A DNA stretch of 64,000 nt from an uncultured Draconibacterium sp. (lineage in GTDB: Bacteria > Bacteroidota > Bacteroidia > Bacteroidales > Prolixibacteraceae), in assembly GCF_913060805.1 (NCBI RefSeq), contig NZ_CAJXTC010000009.1, positions 116,319-180,318 on the forward strand, given 5' to 3'. Below the pieces are notes generated by a model. The model ran no database searches. It was given only the letters and a program-made list of their open reading frames with translations, and had not been told where the DNA came from. How positions within the stretch are numbered: position 1 is the first letter of the stretch; the number at the start of each line of letters is the position of its first letter. Below are positions 10,601 to 17,589 of the stretch, one piece after another. A program made the position numbers and the translations under genes.

Positions 10601-11253
10601 TCTCCCAGCATTCTGTCGAGATTGGAAATACTTAACTTCGTTTCGTCAGCATTACACATCGCCTGGCCCGACATATTCGATCCTTGCTTTTCATCAAGAA
10701 TGGTCCAGTTTTCACCATCATCTGATGCAGAACAAACCAACTGCCATTTACCCGATTTCTTTTTATCGGATGCTAACATGCCAATTACGTCAATTTCTGA
10801 TATTTCAGGAAACGCGGTTTCTCCACCTGTTTCGAATTGTATCCACACTTCATTACCTTCCAAAATTAGTGGTGTAACTACATTGTGGTCAAGTAGATAT
10901 TCTCGCTGATTTTTAGGCACCACACCTGAGTTGGTTGATACCGAAATCCAGTTTGGCTCTTCGTTTTCGATAATACCATCAGTAATAAGCTGTGCTGTCA
11001 GGTTGTAATCATAACTTGACGAATGGTATGCCGGCCTGTTTTTGGCCAGGTTGCGGTAATTTTCATCAGCAGCAACCATTTTAGGCGAAGCATCTTCTGC
11101 CGGATTGCCCGGGTAAATACCAATTCCACGGGTGTAGGATTCATTTTTTTCCTGGCATCCGACCAGGAGCGATAAAAAGAAAATTAATAGTACAGGATAA
11201 AACTGTACCCGGTTTAATCTCAGGAAATAAAAAGGTTGATTGTGTTTTTTCAT
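7639..11253 (-). CDS. GH2 exo-beta-glucosaminidase/mannosidase-like lipoprotein with discoidin-type domains
   Basis: 1204-residue lipoprotein (lipobox LLVGC near residue 33). Residues ~70-370 contain two discoidin/F5-8C-like carbohydrate-binding regions. From ~390 a complete GH2 enzyme follows: jelly-roll domain, Ig domain, TIM barrel and C-terminal beta domains. In the barrel, CGRNEGNPP near residue ~828 carries the Asn-Glu acid/base pair, and the Glu of VMTYESLKQ near ~895 is the likely nucleophile. The FIGRGGNWG and WQDFWLANPWDG motifs favour the exo-beta-D-glucosaminidase/beta-mannosidase branch over beta-galactosidases. It is transcribed opposite to its neighbours and diverges from the GH28 gene. 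Linkage specificity is not decidable by eye. Confidence 0.88.
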   Translation of the reverse strand: MKKHNQPFYFLRLNRVQFYPVLLIFFLSLLVGCQEKNESYTRGIGIYPGNPAEDASPKMVAADENYRNLAKNRPAYHSSSYDYNLTAQLITDGIIENEEPNWISVSTNSGVVPKNQREYLLDHNVVTPLILEGNEVWIQFETGGETAFPEISEIDVIGMLASDKKKSGKWQLVCSASDDGENWTILDEKQGSNMSGQAMCNADETKLSISNLDRMLGDQKKIINSFSFAPNSYRFYKITLSAPSAERWTITDLDFFNNQKQVEMAPSHYFRSAWMSSGSEKEWVYVDLGAVCSIDQFNLQWIKKAGKGQIQISDNISKGWTDVTSFDSDELSNEIKLDSPVNGRFVKLKLQDAAPGEKIILSELEVYGKGGLAPVAKPAPALTSNSKLKLTKGAWKLQRASEVEGNGSAISQKDFDDSGWIPATVPGTVLSSYVNVEALPDPNYSDNQLMISESFFYSDFWYRNEFDVPADFKSDKLFLNFDGINWKADVFVNGKNAGKIEGAFIHSKFDVKDLIKPGQTNSLAVLIHKNDNPGVIKEQTQITPDKNGGILGADNPTYHASIGWDWIPTIRGRNIGIWNDVFLSTVGPVSIEDPFVTTDLALPDTTAADINIELTLRNTSSENIEGVLKGSYGDITFEENISLNANEVQSVKLDPSDYPALHFENPKLWWPKGYGSPNLYDVKLEFEVAGTVSDVKEFKSGVREMNYDEENGALRLFINGRRFIGRGGNWGFSESNLNYRGREYDIAVAYHADMNFTLIRNWVGQIGDDEFYEACDKYGVMIWQDFWLANPWDGPDPDNNSMFMANATDMVKRIRNHPSIAIYCGRNEGNPPVELDTALNNLVHQSHPGLHYISHSSRGVVSGEGPYRALPVKTYYSINGLDKFHSERGMPNVMTYESLKQTLPESALWPQNSLWGIHDYCLEGAQGAASFNQIIEKAFGEADDAKEFTELAQWINYEGYRGMFEARSPYRKGLLLWMSHSAWPSMVWQTYDYYFEPTAAYFGCKKACEPIHIQWNPVTDEIEVVNNFGRDRSGLSVKAELINMDGTVVWESDAKIDSKEDSTEKCFKLEFPDNLSDVHFIKLKLTENDKVISENFYWRGLEEGNYQALNSLPKVNLESNTTVSESDNSWTLTTTMKNTSNTPALMIRLNVVGAKTGERMLPVIYSDNYVSLLPGEEKVITMNLKNEDTNGDQPTVDITGFNIQ

Positions 11254-11322
11254 TATTTTGATTTATAGAATTTATTTATGTAAAGTTCAATTGGTTCTGT
11301 CGCATTAATCCGACACGATTTT

Positions 11323-11357
11323 CAAAATTATATTTTATTATGAATAATGAAGCCAAA
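11323..11357 (-). promoter_or_regulatory. Bacteroidetes-type promoter for the minus-strand GH2 gene
   Basis: Read on the minus strand, a TTTG element (11354-11357) is followed after 23 bp by TAATTTTG (11323-11330), matching the TTTG/TAnnTTTG consensus of the Bacteroidetes primary sigma factor. The start codon is about 70 bp downstream. The rest of the 332-bp divergent intergenic region shows no other gene. Confidence 0.55.
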
Positions 11358-11502
11358 GATTAAAATGTTTTATATGTTGTGACTTTGAATCAATAATCTG
11401 ATTCTTTCTAATGACATATTCATTCTCCAGCTATTACAAATTGACTTCAGTGTTTGGAGAGAACTTAGCATCTATATTAACTTCAAGCATGCCGAAAACG
11501 GT

Positions 11503-11532
11503 TTTGAGAACGGAAAACGAAAATTAATTTTG
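11503..11532 (+). promoter_or_regulatory. Bacteroidetes-type promoter for the GH28 gene
   Basis: TTTG (11503-11506), then 18 bp, then TAATTTTG (11525-11532), ending about 57 bp before the ATG at 11589. The -7 element is identical to that of the divergent GH2 promoter, which suggests both genes respond together. Confidence 0.55.
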
Positions 11533-11588
11533 AATCGATAATCAATTAATTAGTTATTTTAAATTTTAAACACGTCAATATACTAGTG

Positions 11589-13481
11589 ATGAGAATAAAG
11601 ATTTTAGCAAGTGTTGTTTTTGTCTTTTTGTTTTGTGCATGCGTTACGGAACAGAAAAGCGAATTAGTGCAACGACTGGAAGGGATATTTTACAATGATT
11701 CTTTTGCCAGCGTTCCGGAAACGGAATTTAATGTTGCCGATTACGGTGCAGTTGCCGATGGAAAAACATTGACAACAGAGGCGATACAGAAGACAATTGA
11801 TGCAGCGGCAGAAGCCGGAGGCGGTAGAGTAATCTTTCCGGCCGGAACTTATCTGTCGGGTGCCCTTTTTGTGAAATCGAATGTTGAACTACATATTGGC
11901 GAAGGAGTAGTAATTCAGGCCATTCAAAACAACGATTATTATCCTCGTTTAGCTACCCGAATTGCCGGTATTGAAATGCTTTGGCCGGCGGCACTCATCA
12001 ATGTTTACGACGAAAAGAATGTGCGGATTACCGGGAAAGGTACAATCGACGGAAACGGAAAATATTGGTGGGACAGCTTTTGGGGCGATCCAAAATATAG
12101 CGGAGGAATGTACGGCGAATATAACGAGAAAGGTATTCGATGGGCTGTTGACTACGACTGCGAACGTGTACGTCCGGTGGTTGTATGGGAATCGGAAGAC
12201 GTGCTTCTGAAAGATTTTACCGTTCAACGAGCCGGTTTTTGGACCGTTTCATTAACCTACAGCACAAGGGTTCATGTTGATGGTTTGGTGGTGCAGAACA
12301 ACATTGGGGGACATGGTCCCAGCTCTGATGGTGTTGACACCGACTCATCAAAAGATGTGCTGGTAGAAAATTGTGATATTGACTGTAATGACGATAACCT
12401 GTGTATAAAAGCAGGTAAAGATGCCGACGGATTGCGCGTAAACCGCCCGGCCGAAAATATCGTTTACCGAAATTGTATTACGCGCTCCGGACACGGTCTT
12501 ATTACCTTGGGTAGTGAAACCTCGGGAGGCATGAGAAACATTGAGGTGTATGGCTTGGAAGCCATCGGAACAAGTACCGGTATCCGTTTTAAATCAGCCA
12601 AAGTACGCGGTGGTGTCATCGAAAATATTTGGTTTCACGATATTAAAATGAAAGACGTAGCAAATCCATTTCACTTCGAGTTGAATTGGTATCCTGAATA
12701 CAGTTACTGTAACATTCCCGAAAGTATTCCTGAAGAAGAAATTAAGGATCGTTGGCGGGTTTTAAGTCAACGTGTAATACCCGAAGAAAAGGGGATTCCA
12801 GAATTTCGCTATATAAAAATCAGCAATGTCAAGGTTGAAAATGCTGAGCAGGCATTTTATGCCAACGCTTACCCCGAAAAACATATCCACGACATAAGTT
12901 TCGAGGATGTAAAGGTTGAAGCAAAAGAAAGCGGAAAGCTAAGTTATGCGAGCGATTGGACAATGACCAATGTGCTACTTGTTTCGGCAAGTGGTAAACC
13001 AATTGAATTATTAGAATGTAACAATATTCAACAACCTGAAATTCTCTCGCTTACTGAAAATGAAGAACCAAAACCTGAAATTATACAGAGTTTGGAGGAG
13101 CAAATGAAACAACTTTCAGTAAATAAAGAAGTTGTAATTATTCCTGTAAATCCAACGGCAAAACAAGCTGTTGCTCAAGGTGATACTACTCTTTTTTCGG
13201 AAGAAATGCAGATTCACATTCTTCAGCAGAAAGAGGCGTCTCTATCTTATCAGGAACCGATGGGAGACGGCGGTAATTTTATGCCTGTTGACATCACTTT
13301 TAAATCAAAAAATGGAATTATTGAGGTAAAAGCACAACGAGAACACAATTTCAAGTTCGTCGTATCTGCCGAAACCGAACCAACTAATGTTACAGGGGCT
13401 GATAACTGGCAGTACGATCCGGAGAACAAACATATAGTTATTACAAAAAAGGGGAATAGTTTTTCTATTCAAATCAATTAA
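11589..13481 (+). CDS. GH28 polygalacturonase-like lipoprotein with C-terminal extension
   Basis: 630-residue lipoprotein (lipobox LFCAC near residue 18). I prefer the ATG at 11589 over the GTG directly before it. After a pectate-lyase-3-like start (FNVADYGAVADGKTL) comes a right-handed beta-helix with the GH28 catalytic signatures: the N/VDTDS segment near residue 250, NDD near 271, GHG near 304 and RFK near 333. The family hydrolyses galacturonan or rhamnogalacturonan backbones. Residues from ~480 form an extra, less conserved domain after the helix. It begins a plus-strand run with GH2, GH105 and GH106 genes, consistent with rhamnogalacturonan-type breakdown. Confidence 0.9.
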   Translation: MRIKILASVVFVFLFCACVTEQKSELVQRLEGIFYNDSFASVPETEFNVADYGAVADGKTLTTEAIQKTIDAAAEAGGGRVIFPAGTYLSGALFVKSNVELHIGEGVVIQAIQNNDYYPRLATRIAGIEMLWPAALINVYDEKNVRITGKGTIDGNGKYWWDSFWGDPKYSGGMYGEYNEKGIRWAVDYDCERVRPVVVWESEDVLLKDFTVQRAGFWTVSLTYSTRVHVDGLVVQNNIGGHGPSSDGVDTDSSKDVLVENCDIDCNDDNLCIKAGKDADGLRVNRPAENIVYRNCITRSGHGLITLGSETSGGMRNIEVYGLEAIGTSTGIRFKSAKVRGGVIENIWFHDIKMKDVANPFHFELNWYPEYSYCNIPESIPEEEIKDRWRVLSQRVIPEEKGIPEFRYIKISNVKVENAEQAFYANAYPEKHIHDISFEDVKVEAKESGKLSYASDWTMTNVLLVSASGKPIELLECNNIQQPEILSLTENEEPKPEIIQSLEEQMKQLSVNKEVVIIPVNPTAKQAVAQGDTTLFSEEMQIHILQQKEASLSYQEPMGDGGNFMPVDITFKSKNGIIEVKAQREHNFKFVVSAETEPTNVTGADNWQYDPENKHIVITKKGNSFSIQIN

Positions 13482-13533
13482 AAGTCCATTTAAAACGCAT
13501 TCTAATTCATTCGTAAACCTGTTATACCATAAT

Positions 13534-16437
13534 ATGAACTACTTAAAAAATCTATTTACAATAATCCTGTTTTTGTCCTTCGGATCAACCGGCTGGGCCG
13601 GGACTGAGAAAAAGGAAGTAAAGTATTTATCCGGAACCGACAACGAAAACACCGTTACCTGGGATTTTTTCTGCACCGCTGGAAGAAACAGTGGATTCTG
13701 GAGCACCATTGAGGTTCCTTCGCACTGGGAGCAACAAGGATTCGGGCAATACGATTACGGTCGCGATTACCGCACTTACGGTAAAAAGTTCCGGTTCAAC
13801 GACGAATCAGGAATCTACAAACACAGTTTTACCATTCCTGAAAACTGGAATGCCAAAGAAATTTATATTGTTTTCGAAGGCTCGATGACCGATACGGAAG
13901 TGAAGATTAACGGCGAGTTGGCCGGTCCAATTCACCAGGGATCGTTTTATCGTTTTCGCTACGATATTACCGATAAACTGAAAGCCGGAGAGAACGAGCT
14001 GGAAGTTACGGTTCATAAAACCTCGGCCAATCAATCGGTAAACCGGGCCGAACGTTATGCCGATTACTGGATTTTTGGCGGGATTTTTCGTCCGGTTTAT
14101 CTGGAAGCCCTTCCTCAGGAAAGCATCGATCGCGTAGCTATAAATGCGCAGGCTGACGGTACATTTGAAATGGATGTTTTCCCCTTGGGAATTACGAAAA
14201 AACAAATCATTGCTGCGGAAATCGTTGATGGTGCAGGAAATGTGGTACAACGTTGTGAAACAACTGTAGGTAAAGGCGATTCGATTGTGCGTTTGTCATG
14301 CAAAGTTGATAATCCGAAACAATGGACAGCGGAAACACCGAACCTATACACAGCCAGGATTCAACTTAAAAAAGACAAACAATCGGTTTATGAACTTTCG
14401 GAGAAATTTGGATTTCGTACCATCGAAATTCGCGAGGGCGACGGCATTTACTTGAACGGTGTGAAAATAAAAATGAAGGGTATCAACCGCCACGTGTTTT
14501 GGCCGGAGACCGGACGTTGCAGCAATGCACGTATCGACCTGAACGATGTAAAGCTGATGAAAGAAATGAACCTGAATGCGGTTCGTTGTGCGCACTATCC
14601 ACCGGATAAAAGTTTCCTGCATATTTGCGATTCATTGGGTTTGTATGTTCTCGATGAGCTGGCCGGCTGGCAAAATGCCTACGACACAGAATCAGGCGAA
14701 AAACTGGTGCGCGAAATGGTGATTCGTGATGTAAACCATCCTTCTATCATTTTCTGGAGCAATGGAAACGAAGGCGGAACCAACAAAGAACTGGACGACG
14801 ATTACGACATTTACGATCCTTCGAAACGCCCGGTAATTCACGCGCATCATCGCCCGGGTAACGATTATAACGGAATTGATTGCAATCATTACGAGAATTA
14901 TTACAGTTCGAAAAAGATACTGGATGGAGATCTGATATTTATGCCAACAGAGTTTTTGCATGCCCAGGATGATGGTGGTGCAGCTGCTTCACTGGCCGAT
15001 TTTTGGGAGTTGTTCTGGAACTCGGAAAAAGGGGCAGGAGGTTTTATCTGGAATTTCTCTGACGAAGGGATTGTACGCACCGATCTAAACAATGCCATCG
15101 ATGTAAACCGTGTAAATGCTCCTGATGGAGTGCTTGGGCCACATCGCGAAAAAGAAGGCAGTTATTATGCCTTGCGCGAAATTTACTCTCCGGTAAAAAT
15201 CGATCTTCAAAAATTACCTGCTGATTTTGACGGTACAATTCAGGTGGAAAATCGCTTTCATTTCACCAACCTTAATAAATGTACTTTTAGCTGGGAACTT
15301 GTAAATTTTGTTGATCCGGAATCTCATGGTACCGGACACACTGTTATGGAGAAAGGCAAAGTATCAGCACCCGATGTTGCACCTGTTAGCAAAGGTGAGT
15401 TGAAATTGAATTTACCTTCAGATTATAAAAAATATGATGGCTTATATCTGTATGCTTTCGATCAGCACGGAGACGAAATCTATCGCTGGAGCTGGAAAAC
15501 CAATGGTAACCGAAAAGAGGTATTAAAACTGGTTGAAAAGACTTTGAGTGACGAGGAGAAGGCCTTGCTCGAAGAACTAAAAGCTCAAGGCATTGAGGAA
15601 GATAACATTTTGCCTATTCAGCAACAAGAAGGCGATGATTCAGGTTTGAGTGCAAAAGTTGAAGTAACCGAAGATGATGAACAGGTTACGCTAAAAGCAT
15701 CGGGAATTGGTGTTAGCTTTAGTAAAACTGATGGTGTGATTTTAAAAGTTACCAACGATTTTGGTTTGCCGATTCCTTTTACAAATGGCCCTATTTTGGT
15801 TAGCGGAAATGCTGAACTTAAAGATATTTCTCACCACGAGAAAGATGGTGCGTATGTAGTGGAAATGACCTATGACGGTGATATTCAAAAACTACAATGG
15901 ACCATGTATCCCAGTGGTTGGCTGGAATTAAATTACAGTTACCAGGTGGCAGACAAACAGCTGTTTACCGGAATTAGCTTTGAGTTTCCTGAATCGGATA
16001 TCATCAGTGCAAAATGGTTGGGTGAGGGGCCTGCACATGTTTGGAAAAACCGTTTGCAGGGCGGCCAACTGGATGTTTACGAACGGCTTTACAACAATAT
16101 TCTTCCTGCTACAAACAGCTGGGGCGAGCAGTTTAAAGGTTATTACGCCAATATAAACTGGATGGAATTTAATACTGTCGATGGTAAATTCACAGTAGTT
16201 GCCCAGGAGCCTGATTTGTTCGTCCGCTTATTTGATTTTTATGGTATATCGGGCCCGCAAAATTACCCGGAATTACCTGTTGGAAATATCAGTTTCCTTG
16301 ATGGAATTCCGCCAATTGGAACAAAGCTGGCCATGGGAATAAGCAACGACACCTGGAATTTAGGGCCATCAGGAGAATTAAATGTAATGGAAAAACCTGT
16401 TGAACGGACGCTGTATTTTTATTTCGGATTACGTTAG
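13534..16437 (+). CDS. GH2 beta-galactosidase-like enzyme
   Basis: 967-residue exported protein with a signal peptide ending near GWAGT (residue ~24). The layout is GH2 sugar-binding domain (PSHWEQQGFGQYDYGRDYRT), Ig domain, TIM barrel, then a large C-terminal beta-sandwich. Glu413 in SNGNEGG is the expected acid/base and Glu473 in MPTEFLH the nucleophile. GFRTIEIREGDGIYLNG and KGINRH(V) are classic GH2 barrel-entry motifs. It probably removes beta-galactosyl or related side chains after export. The gene lies 52 bp after GH28 and 31 bp before the GH105 start, so it is likely in the same operon. The exact sugar is uncertain (beta-galactosidase versus beta-glucuronidase). Confidence 0.88.
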   Translation: MNYLKNLFTIILFLSFGSTGWAGTEKKEVKYLSGTDNENTVTWDFFCTAGRNSGFWSTIEVPSHWEQQGFGQYDYGRDYRTYGKKFRFNDESGIYKHSFTIPENWNAKEIYIVFEGSMTDTEVKINGELAGPIHQGSFYRFRYDITDKLKAGENELEVTVHKTSANQSVNRAERYADYWIFGGIFRPVYLEALPQESIDRVAINAQADGTFEMDVFPLGITKKQIIAAEIVDGAGNVVQRCETTVGKGDSIVRLSCKVDNPKQWTAETPNLYTARIQLKKDKQSVYELSEKFGFRTIEIREGDGIYLNGVKIKMKGINRHVFWPETGRCSNARIDLNDVKLMKEMNLNAVRCAHYPPDKSFLHICDSLGLYVLDELAGWQNAYDTESGEKLVREMVIRDVNHPSIIFWSNGNEGGTNKELDDDYDIYDPSKRPVIHAHHRPGNDYNGIDCNHYENYYSSKKILDGDLIFMPTEFLHAQDDGGAAASLADFWELFWNSEKGAGGFIWNFSDEGIVRTDLNNAIDVNRVNAPDGVLGPHREKEGSYYALREIYSPVKIDLQKLPADFDGTIQVENRFHFTNLNKCTFSWELVNFVDPESHGTGHTVMEKGKVSAPDVAPVSKGELKLNLPSDYKKYDGLYLYAFDQHGDEIYRWSWKTNGNRKEVLKLVEKTLSDEEKALLEELKAQGIEEDNILPIQQQEGDDSGLSAKVEVTEDDEQVTLKASGIGVSFSKTDGVILKVTNDFGLPIPFTNGPILVSGNAELKDISHHEKDGAYVVEMTYDGDIQKLQWTMYPSGWLELNYSYQVADKQLFTGISFEFPESDIISAKWLGEGPAHVWKNRLQGGQLDVYERLYNNILPATNSWGEQFKGYYANINWMEFNTVDGKFTVVAQEPDLFVRLFDFYGISGPQNYPELPVGNISFLDGIPPIGTKLAMGISNDTWNLGPSGELNVMEKPVERTLYFYFGLR

Positions 16438-16468
16438 TGAACCTAAAAAAATAAAACACATAACACAG

Positions 16469-17587
16469 ATGAAAATAAATCTCACAATTGTAATTAGCTG
16501 TATACTGGTCGTCTTATCGTCTTGTAAAGAGGTTCAACAATTGCCACAAAAGCAGGAAGTGCTTGATAAAATGGTTCTAACCAACGATTACCTGATGAAA
16601 AAATGGCCAGATCCGGGTGTAAATGTAATTACCAACAGAGAACGCCCCAGCAACCTGTGGACACGGGCTGTTTACTACGAAGGTTTAATGGCTTTATACG
16701 CTGTGAAACCGGATCAGAAATACCTGCAATACGCCATCGACTGGGGACAGGCACATAACTGGGGTTTGCGTAATGGAAACAAATCGCGCCATGCCGATAA
16801 CCATTGTGCCGGTCAAACCTACATCGATTTATACAATATCGAACCAAAACCTGAGCGTATATACGATATTAAACATGCCATTGATTTAATGGTGGCGAGC
16901 GATACCATTAACGATTGGGACTGGATTGATGCCCTGCAAATGGCCATGCCCGTTTTTGCTAAACTGGCGGTGTTGACCAGAGATGAAAAATATTCGGAAA
17001 GAATGTACGAAATGTACATGGACACCAAAATAACACAAGGATTATATAACAAAGAGGATGGCTTATGGTGGCGCGATGCCGATTTTCTTCCACCGTACAC
17101 GGAGCCAAATGGCGAAGATTGTTACTGGAGCCGCGGAAACGGCTGGGTGGTCGCTGCTCTGGTGAAGGTAATGGAAATTTTACCGGATGATCCGCATCAC
17201 GAAGAATATTTGAATACTTACAAAGAAATGATGGAAGCAGTGTTGCCGCTTCAGCGCGAAGACGGTTTCTGGAATGTGAGTTTGCACGATCCTACAAATT
17301 TTGGAGGTAAAGAAACATCTGGAACAGCTTTGTTTGTGTATGGTATGGCCTGGGGCGTAAACAATGGGATTTTAAACTCAGACAAATATTTGCCCGCTAT
17401 TGTGAAGGGATGGAATGCAATGGCAAGCGAAGCTGTGCATGATAACGGCTTCCTTGGATTTGTGCAGGGAACAGGGAAGGAACCAAAAGATGGTCAACCG
17501 GTGACTTACACAAGCAAACCCGATTTTGAAGACTATGGTTTGGGATGTTTTTTACTGGCCGGTTCTGAAGTTTACAAATTAAAATAA
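16469..17587 (+). CDS. GH105 unsaturated rhamnogalacturonyl hydrolase-like lipoprotein
   Basis: 372-residue lipoprotein. I choose the ATG at 16469, which gives a signal peptide with lipobox VLSSC; a TTG at 16400 would overlap the upstream gene. The (alpha/alpha)6-barrel signatures are clear: ADNHCAGQTYIDLY, WDWIDALQMAMP near residue ~154 containing the catalytic Asp, and CYWSRGNGW near ~221. GH105 enzymes remove the 4,5-unsaturated uronic acid left by polysaccharide lyases from rhamnogalacturonan or ulvan-type oligosaccharides. Its presence implies a lyase acts upstream, although none is in this window. It is followed 2 bp later by the GH106 gene. Confidence 0.9.
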   Translation: MKINLTIVISCILVVLSSCKEVQQLPQKQEVLDKMVLTNDYLMKKWPDPGVNVITNRERPSNLWTRAVYYEGLMALYAVKPDQKYLQYAIDWGQAHNWGLRNGNKSRHADNHCAGQTYIDLYNIEPKPERIYDIKHAIDLMVASDTINDWDWIDALQMAMPVFAKLAVLTRDEKYSERMYEMYMDTKITQGLYNKEDGLWWRDADFLPPYTEPNGEDCYWSRGNGWVVAALVKVMEILPDDPHHEEYLNTYKEMMEAVLPLQREDGFWNVSLHDPTNFGGKETSGTALFVYGMAWGVNNGILNSDKYLPAIVKGWNAMASEAVHDNGFLGFVQGTGKEPKDGQPVTYTSKPDFEDYGLGCFLLAGSEVYKLK

Positions 17588-17589
17588 TC

